Assembly (NCBI RefSeq): GCF_937616625.2
Contig: NC_065577.1
Span: forward strand, 22,519,501 to 22,583,500
Direction: 5' to 3'
DNA from: Mercurialis annua
Lineage: Eukaryota; Streptophyta; Magnoliopsida; Malpighiales; Euphorbiaceae
Length of the DNA: 64,000 bases
Every line of letters begins with the position of its first letter. Position 1 is the stretch's first letter. Positions 35,701 to 46,960 of this stretch are shown here, one piece after another. The notes beneath the pieces were generated by a model. That model was not told the DNA's origin. It was given only the letters and a program-made list of their open reading frames with translations, and made no database searches. The translations under genes were made by a program, and so were the position numbers.

Positions 35701-38700
35701 ATGGAGACGGACCGCAGTTGGATGTACAGGAGCCACACAAACGGGCTGCTAACCACAGGGTATAAGGAGCATGTGAAGGAGTTTGTCCGGTTTGCATTAC
35801 GGCATCCGGCTTGTATGAGTGGGGTACAGATAAAATGCCCCTGCCCTAAGAGAGGTTGTCGAAATACAAGCTATCGGGATGTCGATGAGGTGGAATTCCA
35901 TTTATTGAAGAATGGGTTTGTGAAAGGTTACCAAGTATGGGTTTTTCATGGCGAGGGGAGCGTTTTGAACCCCCCTCCCCTTGCACAGTTACCGGAGCAG
36001 GATGTTGAGTTCGACTATGAAGATGAGGGGCCAGGTGAGTTCAGTTCCGCTCAAAGAATGATTCTTGATGCGGCCGGTCCAGAAATAACGTTTCCTGAAG
36101 ATGAGCTCCCGAATGCTGAAGCTCAAAAATTTTATGATATGATGCGTGCGGCTGAAAAAGACATATGGCCTGGGAATAGCAGACACTCTCCATTTTCTGC
36201 ATCTGCTAAAGTGATGGAGATCAAGTGTCGACATAAGGGTTCAATAGCTTTAGTTGACGACGTATGCGGATTGATACAGGAGCTGCTCCCGGAGGACAAC
36301 AAGATGCCAACGAATTTTGCTAAAATTAAGAAGCTGGTCAAAGGTTTGGGGTTGCCGGTTGAGGTTATTGACTGTTGTTTTTATAACTGTATGATTTATT
36401 GGGGGGAGGACGCGGATCTAACGCGCTGCAAAGTTTGCAATTATGCGCGGTGGAAACCTGTGACCCACGGAAAATCCACAAAAAGAAAGGCTAACGTGCC
36501 ATATAGTAAAATGTTCTATTTTCCAATAACTCCGAGGCTACAGAGGTTGTACGCTTCGAAAGCCACTGCTCGGCATATGACGTGGCACGCAGACCACGAG
36601 ATGGATGGTGATAAGATGTGCCACCCGTCCGACTCTCCGGCTTGGAAACGTTTTAGTGAACTGCATTCTGAGTTTGCCGATGAAGGGAGAAATATCAGAT
36701 TAGGCTTATGCTCCGATGGGTTTCAACCATTTACCAATTTTGGGCAGCAGTATTCCTCGTGGCCGGTCATTTTGACGCCGTACAATCTCCCCCCAGGCAT
36801 GTGCATGAAGGATGAGTTTATGTTTTTAACGGTTTTGGTACCGGGGCCTAGAAACCCAAAACACCTAATGGATATCTTCCTACAGCCGTTGATTGCAGAG
36901 TTGAACCAACTGTGGGAATGTGGAGTCCAGACATATGACGTTCATAAGCGTCAGAATTTTCAACTAAAAGCGGCTCTTATGTGGACAATAAATGACTTTC
37001 CCGCTTATTCTATGTTGTCTGGTTGGAGCACTGCTGGTAGAAAAGCATGCCCGTACTGCATGGAAAACACGGATGCATTCACACTGGATAAAAGCGGTAA
37101 ACAATCGTGGTTTGATTGCCATCGCAAGTTTTTGCCTCCGAATCACCAATTCCGTCGAAATGTTACTGATTTCCGTAAGGGGAAACGAGAGGTCGGGAAA
37201 AGGTTTGCAGGGGTGAGAACTGGAGATGAACTGTTAGCAGAGATTGATCGACTGGGGTTTAAGAAGGCATTTGAGCCTGGTGCGAAAGTTACTAATGCAT
37301 TACTGTCAAAAGATCATGGGTGGAATAAAAAAAGTATCTTTTGGGATTTGCCTTATTGGAGAACGAATGTAATACGTCACAATCTCGATGTCATGCACAT
37401 TGAGAAAAATGTCTTCGATAACATTTTTAATACCGTTCTCAATGTCCCCGGGAAAACAAAAGACCATGCAAAATCTCGTGAAGAGTTGAACGACATCTGT
37501 GATCGGCCAGGGTTAGCTAAAGATCCGGCAACTGGGAGATTTCCAAAGGCAACGTATGCTTTGGATAGGGATTCAAAACGAGTTTTGCTTGAGTGGATTC
37601 AGAAAATAAAGTTTCCAGACGGGTACGCGTCAAACTTGTCTAGATGTGTTGATCTAAAGGGGCTGAAAATGCATGGAATGAAAAGTCATGACTGCCATGT
37701 TTTTATGCAACGACTTCTGCCAATCGCTCTTCGGGAGCTACTTCCGAAAAATGTGTGGGAGCCTCTAACAGAGTTAAGTATCTTCTTCAGGGAGTTAACT
37801 TCCACGTCACTGTCACAGGAAGATCTACACCGTATGGAAACTGAGATCCCAAAAATCCTGTGTAAGTTGGAACGTATATTTCCACCCAGCTTTTTTGACT
37901 CTATGGAGCATCTTCCCGTGCATCTTCCGTATGAAGCTATGATGGCAGGACCGGTTCAGTATCGCTGGATGTATCCATTTGAAAGGTAATCAATTAGTCA
38001 TGGTTTTTTCTCGAATCCATCTGTTCATATTACTAATATTAATATCCGGTTACAGATATTTGAGGAAATTGAAAAAAAAAGTCACTAATAAAGGCAGGGT
38101 CGAAGGGAGCATTAGTAGTGGATATCTGCAAGAAGAAATCGCTAAATTTGCATCCTATTATTTTGCTGAAGGCGATCCGATGTTACCCGTGCGTTTGGGA
38201 AGAAATGAAACTTGTGATATGGATATCGATGAAGATGCCGACAGACTGGGAATTTTTAAACCTAAGGGAAAGCCGTTGCGTGGTAGCGGCAGGAGATATC
38301 TTGAAGACGATGAGATCATCGCTGCTCGGACCTATGTTCTTCTGAATTGTTCCGAAATCGAAGATTATCGAAGGTAAGCATTTAAATATAGTGTAATATT
38401 TCACATATTTGCTAGAATTTGATTTAGTTTGGGCCTTTTCCATTTAAAGGGTTTTTGTGGCCGGATTGCGCGAAAGGAACAGTGACATAAGTGAAACAGA
38501 AATTGAAAGAGTGCTTGAAAGTGATTTCGCCTCTTGGTTCGAACAATATGTACGTATCTTATAACAATGGACTTCCATTTTAATAATAAGGTTTATAAAT
38601 CTTACAAATTTCTAACTCCCCACAGGTGAAAGATCCAACTGTCTGTACTAATCCGTTTATTCTGAGTCTCGCAAAGGGACCGTGTAGAAAGGTCACCACA

Positions 38701-38799
38701 TATAAGGGATACTATGTAAATGGCTTCAAATTTCTGACTCAGGAATATGGGCAGGATCAACTTACAATGAATAGCGGTGTGTGCGTAAGGGGAACATAA
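35701..38799 (+). CDS. TNP2-like En/Spm (CACTA) transposase, prematurely terminated
   Basis: Catalyses excision and insertion of the CACTA element. Proposed exons are 35701-37985, 38056-38373, 38450-38549 and 38626-38799; all three introns obey GT-AG and the phases join to give 958 codons. I chose the ATG at 35701 because family-like sequence (METDRSWMYRSHTNG) begins there, although the frame stays open upstream to 35665. Domains: an N-terminal transposase-associated domain (about residues 5-85) with an IKCPCPKRGC cysteine cluster; a Transposase_21 core (about 280-600) with GLCSDGFQPF near 337, WSTAGRKACPYC near 440 and HNLDVMHIEKNVFDNI near 559; then DUF4218 (about 650-790) containing LKMHGMKSHDCHV. 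The frame ends at TAA 38797-38799, where relatives have a Tyr codon, so about 165 C-terminal residues including DUF4216 are lost. Activity of the truncated form is doubtful. Confidence 0.93.
37986..38055 (+). other. Intron 1 of the TNP2-like gene
   Basis: Begins GTAATC and ends GGTTACAG. Removing it joins PFER directly to YLRKLKKKVTNKGR, the expected continuation of DUF4218. Confidence 0.88.
38374..38449 (+). other. Intron 2 of the TNP2-like gene
   Basis: Begins GTAAGC and ends TTTAAAG. Removal joins SEIEDYRR to VFVAGLRERN in frame. Confidence 0.85.
38550..38625 (+). other. Intron 3 of the TNP2-like gene
   Basis: Begins GTACGT and ends CCCCACAG. Removal joins FASWFEQY to VKDPTVCTNPF in frame. 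Confidence 0.85.
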
Positions 38800-39308
38800 T
38801 ATGTTGAGGGTGAAAATGAATTTATGGAGTGCTAACGGACATAATTGAGTTAGAGTATCCAGCTCTACCAATGAAGCAGACCGTCATTTTCAAATGCGAA
38901 TGGTTCGACCCTACGGATACAGGCACGGACACTACCAATCGATACAACTTGGTAGATGTTAATCACAGACGCAGGTACAATAAATACGAACCGTTCATTT
39001 TGGCAGAACAGGCTGACCAAGTTCACTACCTTCCATATCCAAGTAGAAAACGAGACAAAGTAAATTGGTGGGCAGTTTGCAAAATTAAGGCACGATCAGA
39101 ACTTGACATGCCCGATGCAATTATCCCGGCCTTTCAAGATGACATTGAAGAAAATCCCCTTATAGTTGAAACGGACGACAATCCCACAAATTTAGCTGAC
39201 CTGAATGAGGTGGCGGACGAAGATGCGTTGCAAATCCCTCCTGCTGAAGATGAAGAAGAAGAATTTCCGCCATCCTCATCAGACGAAGATGAAGAACAAC
39301 TTGACTGA
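38800..39308 (+). pseudogene. Out-of-frame 3' part of the TNP2-like gene (DUF4216 region)
   Basis: Continues the transposase after two lesions: the TAA at 38797-38799, and a one-base loss near 38820-38825 (GAATTTATGGAGTG, where GAATTTTATGGAGTG would restore the frame). After the shift the family sequence continues as LTDIIELEYPALP, FKCEWFDPTDTGTDTTNRYN and PFILAEQADQVHYLPY (the DUF4216 pattern), ending in a strongly acidic tail and a stop at 39306-39308. The downstream frame has no further stops, so both lesions are recent. Confidence 0.85.
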
Positions 39309-39504
39309 CGTATTTGATATTTTTGCAGTTTTTGTTAGTTGTATTCATTTATTATTGTAATGAATTAGTTATATTATTAAATGTATTAATTAATTTAAAT
39401 ATATGAAATTGTTAACAATTAAAATGTATTTTTTTATAATGTATTTTTCTGTAATGTTTTGTTATAATTGTTAAATTGTTATATGTGGAACGAAACATAT
39501 TTTA
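39309..39504 (+). terminator. AT-rich intergenic region between the two CACTA genes
   Basis: 196 bp, strongly AT-rich, between the transposase stop and the second gene's first ATG. It should hold the 3' end of the first transcript, or an intron if both genes come from one alternatively spliced transcript as in maize En/Spm. TCTGCAG at 39508-39514 just before GTATGAG is acceptor-like and fits the second possibility. Confidence 0.35.
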
Positions 39505-41267
39505 ATGTCTGCAGGTATGAGAGGGCAGGGTGGTTCAGGTGATCCGACTAGAGGTCGGGGACGTCGGGGTAACCCAGCTAGAGGTCGTGGTCGGGGTAAC
39601 CCAGCTGTGCGTGCCCCTGTTGAGGATATCCCTGTTCAGGATCAGCAGCAGGAGGTGGAGGCGGCACCCCCCGTTCAGCCCCGACAGCGAGGAGAGCCCC
39701 CTGCAGAGCTGGATGATCAGGGGAGGGCACTGTGTTTCCCAGACGCCAGCAGGTAAGAATGTAAATTGTTAGTTTAATTTTTTTAATCGTTTTGCTATAT
39801 AAAGTAATAAAAGTTTGCTGTAACCTCGCAGGGAGAGGCTGTTGAACTCTGGACCAATCTCCCGATCTATGCGGGAGATCTTTAGAAAGTGCTGGTTCGA
39901 GAATGGGCGAGCCTGGCGGTTTCTGACTCCAGAGCAGAGAGATTTCTATTGGGAGGAATTTAAGGTAATAAATTGTTAATTTTAAAGTTTGATTTTAGAC
40001 TAACGCAAAATTACTAACTCAAACTTGGTGTTTATGTTTTGCAGAAGGAATACTGGTGGGATACGGCGGATTACAGCGACGACGTCATCAAAGGTGTATT
40101 CATGACGCATGCTGCCAACCGATACAAGGACGTTATTCACAGGATGAGAGACAAGGACGGCAAACATACCTCGATCAGCCAAGATATCTGGGATTCCTGG
40201 CAGGCCGTCTGGGCGTCAGAGGACGAGAAGAAGAAGTCCGATGTAGCTCGCGCTAATCGGATGAGCGAGCCTGCTGGAGCCGGTTCTGGACCAGTACGCC
40301 ACACAGGGGGATCCCGTTCCGCCATCAGACATATGGATGTGTTGGTTTGTTTCTAGAATTCTTTTTTATTTATAACTATCTTTTATTTTCTGATTTTCTG
40401 ATGAACTAACAAATTGTTTATTATTCTTTTAGGCTGACGAGCTCGGCCGCAAGCCTACCGCAACGGAGCTGTATACTCGGATGCACTCCACGAAAGCTGA
40501 TAAGGGTGTCATGGTAGACAAGAGGGCCCAAGACATGAGTGTAAGTCATAAACAATCTAATTTTAGTAGTTGTTTTACTTTACTCAAGTGTTAGATTAAA
40601 TTAGTGTAAAATGTGTTTTAATTTAAATTGTAAATGTTAGATTAGGTGTGTTAACAGCCGGTGGGTTGTATATGAAATCTATATGTTTGCAGGATGTCCC
40701 TGAAAAATGGGTGTTGATCAAATTATAGAGGAAATGCTGCCGAATTTTCGTTAGGATTTATACTTAAATTTCATATGTTATACGTTTTAATTAGCCGTTA
40801 TGTGATATATATGTTTTTCAATCTTTTTGTAGGATGCAATTGCTCAGAGACTTGCTGCTGCATCGCAGCCGCCGACCGGAGAGGGTGGTTCGTCTAGCAC
40901 AGCAGAAGTCGACGAGACGCAGCTATTTCTGGATATCGAGGGCGTCAACAAGAAGCGGCGTGTCTACGGGTTGGGTTCAGCGACTAGTGCGTACGTGGAT
41001 ACGACGACGTCTAGTAGGGCGAGGACCAAGTCCACACAGTCACAGCGAACTGAGGAGGAGATCGAGCGGCGTGTGCGGGCGGGGATCCAGGACGGACTGC
41101 GCCAGATTACCACTGAGGTGGAGGATCTCCGTGCCCAGCAGGCGAGAACTAATGAGAGGATGGCCGAGATTATTCAGGCCGAGATGGCGAAGATGATGCA
41201 GACTCTTCCTCCGCAGTATCGCCCACCCCCAGGTCCTTCAGACGATGACGACACTCCGACTTTGTAG
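39505..41267 (+). CDS. Transposase_24 / TNPA-like CACTA accessory protein
   Basis: Second transposition protein of plant CACTA elements, thought to bind the subterminal repeats and help pair the ends. Proposed exons: 39505-39752, 39832-39964, 40045-40344, 40433-40540 and 40833-41267. All introns are GT-AG, exon lengths sum to 1224 nt, and the product is an uninterrupted 407 residues. The N-terminus is Gly/Arg-rich (RGRGRRGNPARGRGRG, then PPVQPRQ). The conserved core (about residues 83-285) contains RCWF-like FRKCWFENG, FYWEEFKKEYWWD, VFMTHAANRYKDVIHRMRD and ELYTRMHSTK. The C-terminus has a likely coiled coil (about residues 330-390, EEEIERRVRAGIQDGLRQI onward) and an acidic end. An alternative start is the second ATG at 39517 in the same frame. 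No disabling change was found, unlike the neighbouring transposase gene. Confidence 0.88.
40541..40832 (+). other. Intron 4 of the TNPA-like gene, carrying a dispersed motif
   Basis: Begins GTAAGT and ends TTTTGTAG. At 292 bp it is the longest intron of the gene (the others are 79-88 bp). It contains copy 2 of the dispersed motif (40687-40748), starting TTTGCAGGATGTCCCTGAAA and ending GCTGCCGAATTTT. Retention of that piece as an exon would bring a stop. Confidence 0.8.
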
Positions 41268-41500
41268 TGTCACGTTTGTATTTCTGACATTTTGTATTTT
41301 TTCACTTTTATACATTTTGTGTTATCTTGTTTTATATATTTTCTTACGATATGTAAAATATAACATGTTTTTATATGAAATCGGTCGTTTTTGGAAATTG
41401 AGTTTTAATGAGAGTTGCAAATAATAGATTTTACAGATTTTAATCGTCGTGAATTGAATAGGAAAAACAGACGGAAAATAGATACTTCTGTCAAAATTGC
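41268..41500 (+). terminator. 3' flank of the TNPA-like gene
   Basis: AT-rich, with T-rich runs such as TTTTGTATTTTTTCAC just after the stop codon, as in plant 3' untranslated regions. No canonical AATAAA was identified with confidence. Confidence 0.35.
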
Positions 41501-41925
41501 GACTATATTTGCGACGGAAACGACTCCGTCGCAAATATTGACAATTTTGCGACGGAATCAATTCGGTCGCAAATATTAACAATTTGCGACGGAATTGATT
41601 CCGTCGCAAAATGGTACAAGTTTGCGACGGAATTTATTCCGTCGCAAATTGTTAATATTTGCGACCGAATTGATTCCGTCGCAAAATTGTACAAGTCCGT
41701 CGCCAATACGTCTCCCTTTTCATTTTTTGGGAGACGACATTGGCGACGGTGTGTTTGGTTATGGCGACGGGCTGGCCGTCGCCATATTTGCGACGCTCTG
41801 GTCGCTAATATTTTAGCGACCAGAGCTTTTGCGACGGACTAGTTCCGTCGCAAATCCGTCGCAAATGTGTATTTGCGACGGAATATAAGTGATTTGCGAC
41901 GGAATTGTCCGTCGCAAAAACAATG
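41501..41925. promoter_or_regulatory. Right subterminal repeat region of the CACTA element
   Basis: More than a dozen TTGCGACGGA/TCCGTCGCAA motifs, many paired as hairpins (for example TTTGCGACGGAA...TTCCGTCGCAAA). It mirrors the left end but lacks the GAAACGCTGCGTTTC unit. Several copies carry CGGTCGCAAA or GGCGACGG variants. Confidence 0.88.
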
Positions 41926-41938
41926 AAATCCAGTAGTG
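41925..41938 (-). repeat. Right terminal inverted repeat of the CACTA element
   Basis: GAAATCCAGTAGTG, the inverse of CACTACTGGATTTC. It differs from the left terminus at three or four of the outer 14 bases. Confidence 0.9.
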
Positions 41939-41995
41939 ATACCCTAACCATGGGTAATCGGAACGACGCGTTAAAGAGACTTGAGACACGACTAG
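41939..41995 (+). repeat. Forward satellite remnant to the right of the CACTA element
   Basis: 57 bp (ACCCTAACCATGGGTAATCGG...GAGACACGACTAGGG) continuing the monomer interrupted at 33666. After it the satellite is reversed. Confidence 0.85.
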
Positions 41996-44900
41996 GGCTA
42001 AGCATGGTTAGGTTATAGTACGCAAGGTGTGCGTGAAAAGTGACGCTAGATTAGTATGTCGCGTCTCAAGGCTTTTTAATGTGTCGTTCCAATTACATAA
42101 GCATGGTTAGGTTATATTACGCAAAGTGTGCGTGAAAAAGTGACGCTAGATTAGTATGTCGAGTGTCAAGTTTCTTTAACGCGTCGTTTCGATTACCATG
42201 CTTATGTCACGTCATTAGACTCTCTAACGCGTCGTTCCGATTACCATAAGCATGGTTAGGTCATAATACACAAAGTGTGCGTGAAAAGTAGCGATTGATT
42301 AGTATGTCGTGTCTCAAGTCTATTTAACGCGTCGTCCCGATTACATAAGAATGGTTAGGTTATATTACGCAATGTGTGCGTGAAAAGTGACGCTAAATTA
42401 GTATGTTGCGTCTCAATTCTCGTTAACGCGTTGTTCCGATTACCTAATCATGGTTAGGTTATATTACGCAAAATGTGCGTGAAAAGTGCCTCTATATTAG
42501 TATGTCGCGTCTCTGGTCTCTTTAACGCATTGTTCCGATTACCTAGGCATGGCTAGCTTAAATTACACCAAGTGTGCGTGTAAAGTGATGCTAGATTAGT
42601 AGGTCACGTCTCACGTCTCTTTAACGCGTCGTTCTGATTACCCAAGCATGGTTAGCTTACGCTAGATTAGAATGTCGCGTCTCAAGTGTCTTTAACGCGT
42701 CGTTCTGATTACCTAAGCATTGTTAGGTTATATTACGCAAGGTTTGCATGAAAAGTGACGCTAGATTAGTATGTCGCGACTCAAGGCTCTTTAATGCGTC
42801 GTTCCGATAACCTAAGCATGGTTAGGTTATATTATGCACAGTTTAGGTCAAAAGTGACGCTAGATTAGTATGTCGTGTCTCAAGTCTCTTTAACGCGTCG
42901 TTTCGAATACCACGATTTCCCAAGAATGGTTAGTTTATATTACTCAAAGTGTGCGAGAAAAGTAACGCTCGATTAGTATGCCAGGTCTCAAGTCTCCTTA
43001 ACGTGTAGTTCTGATTACCTAAGCATGGTTAGGTTATATTACGCAAGGTATGCGTTAAGAGTGACGCTAGATTAGTATGTCGCGTGTCAAGGCTCGTTAA
43101 TGCGTCGTTTTGATTACATAAGCATGGTTTGATTATATTATGCAAAGTTTGCATGAAAAATGACGTTAGATTAATATGTCGCATCTCAAGTCTGTCTAAC
43201 ACGTCGTTCCGATTTCCTTAGCATGGTTAGGTTATATTACGCAAAGTGCGCGTGAAGAGTGACACTAGATTAATATGTCCCGTTTCAAGTCTCTCTAACG
43301 CGTCGTTCCTATTACCTAAGCATGGTTTGGTTATATTATGCAAGGTGTGCGTGAAAAGTGATGCTAGATTAGTATGTCGCGTCTCAAGGCTCTTTAATGC
43401 GTCGTTCCGATTACCTAAGCATGTTTAGGTTATAACATGGAAAGTTTCCGTGAAAAGTGACGCTAGATTAGTATGTCATTTGTCTAGTCTCTTTTACGCG
43501 TTGTTTCGATTACCATGCTTATGTCACGTCACAAGTCTCTCTAACGCGTCGTTCCGATTACCTAAGCATGGTTAGGTTATAGTACGCAAAGTGTGCATAA
43601 AAAGGATCAATAGATTAGAATGACGCGTCTCAAGTCTCTTTAACGCGTCGTTCCTTTTACCTAAGCATTGTTAGGTTTTATTATGGATAGTGTGTGTGAA
43701 AATTGACGCTAAATTAATATGTCCAGTCTCCAATCTCTTTAACGCATCGTTCCGATTACCTAAGCATGGTTAGGTTATATTACGCAAAGTGTGCGTAAAA
43801 AGTGACGCTGAGTTAGTATGTTTCATCACAAGTCTCTTAAACGCGTCGTTTCAATTACCATACTTATCTCTTGTCACAAGGCTCTTTAACGCGTCGTTCC
43901 GATTACCTATGGTTTGGTTATATTATGCAAAGTGTGCGTGAAAAGTGACGTTAGATTAGTATGTCGTGTCTCAAGTCTCTCCAACGCATCATTCCAATTT
44001 CCTAAGCATGATTAGGTTATACTACGCAAAGTGTGCGTGAAAAGTGACACTAGATTAGTACGTCGCGTCTTAAGTCTTTTTATCGCGTTGTTCCGATTAT
44101 CAAAGTATGGTGAGGTTATATTACACAAAGCGTACGTGAAAAGTGACACTAGATTAGTATGTCGCGTCTAATGTCTATTTAACGCGCCGTTCCGATTACC
44201 TAAGCATGGTTAGGTTATATTACGCAAAATGTGCGTAAAAAGTGACGCTAGATTAGTATGTTTCGTCTCAAGTATCTTTAACGCGTCGTTTCGATTACTA
44301 TACTTATCTCGAGTCACAAGTCTCTTTAATACGTCTCAAGTCTCTCTAGCGCGGCGTTCTGATTTCCTAACCATGGTTATGTTATATTACGCAACGTGTG
44401 CGTAAAAAGTGACGTTAGATTAATATTGCGCGTCTCAAGTCTCTTCAACGCATCGTTTCGATTACCTAAGAATGGTTAGGTTATAATACGCAAAGTGTGC
44501 GTGAAAAGGATCAATAGATTAGTATGTCGCATCTCAAGTCTCTTTAACGCGTCGTTCTGATTGCCTAAGCATGGTTAGGTTATATTACGCAAAGTGTGCG
44601 TAAAAAGTCACGCTAGTATGTCGCGTCTCAAGGCTCTTTAATGCGTCGTTCCGATTACCTAAGCATGGTTAGGTTACATTATGCAAAGTTGGCGTGAAAA
44701 GTGACGCTAGATTAGTATATCGCGTCTCAAGTCTCTTTAATACGTCGTTCCGATTACCTAAGCATGATTAGGTTATATTATGCAAAGTTTGTGTAACAAG
44801 TGACGTAGATTAGTATGTCGCATCTAGAGTCTTTTTAATGCGTCGTTCTGATTACCTATGCATGGTTAGGTTATATTAGGCAAAGTGTGCGTAAAAAGTG

Positions 44901-46588
44901 ACGCTAGAATAATATGTTTCGTCTCAAGTCTCTTTAACGGGTCGTTTTGATTACCATGCTTATCTCGCGTCATAATTCCCTTTAACGCGTCGTTCCGATT
45001 ACCTAAGCATGGTTAGGTTATGTTATGCAACGTGTGCGTGAAAAGTGACGTTAGATTAGTATGTCGCGTCACAAGTCCCTCTAATGCGTCGTTCCGATTT
45101 CCTAAGCATGGTTAGGTTGTATTACGCAAAGTGTGCAGAAAAAATGACACTAGATTATTATGTCGCGTCTTAAGTCTCTCTAACGCGTCGTTCCAATTTT
45201 CTAAGAATTATTATGTTATATTACGCAAAATGTGCGTATAAATAGTAATGCTAGATTAAAATTGCATGTCTCAAGTCTCTTTAATGCGTCGTTTCGATTA
45301 CCATATTTATGTCGAGTCACAAGTCTTTCTAACGCGTTGTTCCAATTACCTAAGCATGGTTATGTTATATTAAGCAAAGTGTGCGTGAAAAATGACAATA
45401 GATTGGTATGTCGCGTCTCAAGTCTTATATTATGCAAGGTGTGCGTGAAAAGTGACGCTAGATTATTATATTGCGTCTCAAAGCTCTTTAATGCGTCGTT
45501 CCGATAACCTAAGCGGTGTTAGGTGATATTATGCAAAGTTTGCGTGAAAAGTGATGCTAGATTAGTATGTCGCGTCTAAAGTCTCTTTAACGCGTTGTTT
45601 CGATTACCATGCTTATGTCGCGTCACAAGACTCTCTAACGCGTCGTTTTAATTACCTAAGCATGGTTAAGTTATAGTACACAAAATGTGCGTGAAAAGTA
45701 ATAATAGATTAGCATGTCGCATCTCAAGTCTCTTTAACGCGTCTTTTCGATTACCTAAGCATGTTTCGGGTATATTACAAAAAGTGTACGTGAAAAGTGA
45801 CCATAGATTAGTATGTTGCGTATGAAGTCTATTTAACGCTTCGTTCCGATTACCTAAGCATGGTTAGGTTATTTTACGCAAAGTGTGCGTAAAACGTGAT
45901 GCTAGATTAGTATGTCGCGTCTCAATTCTCTTTAACGCGTTGTTTCGATTACTTAAGCATGCTTAGATTATATTACACAAAGTTTGTGAGAAAAGTGACA
46001 CTAGATTAGTATGTCGCGTCTTAAGTCTCTTAAACGCGTCGTTCCCATTACCTAAGAAGTGTTAGGTTATTTTATGCAAAGTGTGCGTAAAAAGTGACGC
46101 TAAATTAGTATGGCGCGTCACAAGTCTCTTTAATGCGTCGTTCCGATTACCTAAGCATGGTTAGGTAATATTACGCAAAGTGTGCGTAAAAAGTGACACT
46201 AGATTAGTATGTCCAGTTTCAAGTCGCTTTAACGCGTCGTTCCGATAACCTAAGCATGGTTAGGTTATATTACGCAAAGTGTGCGTAAAACGTCACGCTA
46301 GAATGTCGCGTCTCAAGGCTCTTCAATTGGTTGTTCCGATTAACTAAGTATGGTTAGGTTATATTATGCAAAGTTGGCGTGAAAAGTGCGTCACAAGTCT
46401 CTTTAACGTGTCGTTTCGATTACCATGCTTATGTCGCGTCACAAGTCTCTCTAACGCGTCCTTCTGATTACCTAAGCATGGTTAGGTTATATTACGCAAA
46501 GTGTGTGTGAAAAGTAACAATAGATTAGTATGTCGCTTCTCAAGTCTCTTTAATGCGTCGTTCCGATTACCTAAAAAAGGTTAGGTTA
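41996..46588 (-). repeat. 99-bp satellite array, reversed, block G
   Basis: Reversed monomers start abruptly (CTAAGCATGGTTAGG). 44455-46240 is a copy of 16250-18150 in block C. Its 91-codon open frame (45232-45507) is clearly the counterpart of the one at 17121-17423, sharing the unusual half-unit order. No gene. Confidence 0.95.
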
Positions 46589-46953
46589 TAGGGTTCCATA
46601 AAAAAATCATGACCTTTACACGAAATTTCATTTTAATCTCGACTTTTAAAAGTTGGCATTAAAGACACGACCTTTAATTTTGTTTCAAATGTATCGATAG
46701 TAAAATTCGGTTTATTTTTTCTAACTTAAATTTACTAATCCTACATACTCTAACTGAGATAATAATATTTAGTGTCTATTTATAATTTTGTCTTTCATTA
46801 ATGGTCTAGTAGAGAATTTAGTCAACAAAAACAAACTGAAATGATATATTTGAAAAACAATGAAAGGTCATGGTTTTATATGGAAACTTTTATCGGTCGT
46901 GATTAAAATGAAATTTTATATACAGATTGCGACTTATTATGGAATTGGCCCTA
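46589..46953. mobile_element. 365-bp non-autonomous DNA transposon with long inverted ends
   Basis: Begins TAGGGTTCCATA and ends with the inverse TATGGAATTGGCCCTA. The ends match imperfectly for about 90 bp (shared AAATTTCATTTTAATC and CATGACCTTT). It is flanked by the direct repeat TAGGTTA (46582-46588 and 46954-46960). The satellite monomer reads correctly when the element is removed. TAGGG termini suggest hAT (which makes 8-bp duplications), while the long inverted repeats are more like MULE-derived MITEs; I cannot decide. It has no coding capacity. Confidence 0.8.
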
Positions 46954-46960
46954 TAGGTTA

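Larger units (their letters stand above)
33667..41938 (+). mobile_element. Complete CACTA (En/Spm) DNA transposon
   Basis: 8.27 kb bounded by CACTACTAGAAAA on the left and the inverse of CACTACTGGATTT on the right. Both ends carry dense subterminal copies of TTTGCGACGGA/TCCGTCGCAAA. Inside are two genes in the same orientation, a TNP2-like transposase (35701 onward) and a Transposase_24/TNPA-like protein (39505-41267), the standard plant En/Spm content. Flanks read GTAATATAT before and ATACCCTAACC after. The target duplication is AT, or ATA with one extra T on the left; CACTA elements usually make 3 bp. The transposase gene carries a stop and a frameshift, so this copy is probably not autonomous. 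Confidence 0.97.

Noticed and set aside
36132..37149. Minus-strand and alternative-frame open frames over the TNP2-like exon 1
   Set aside because: Shadows of the long transposase exon.
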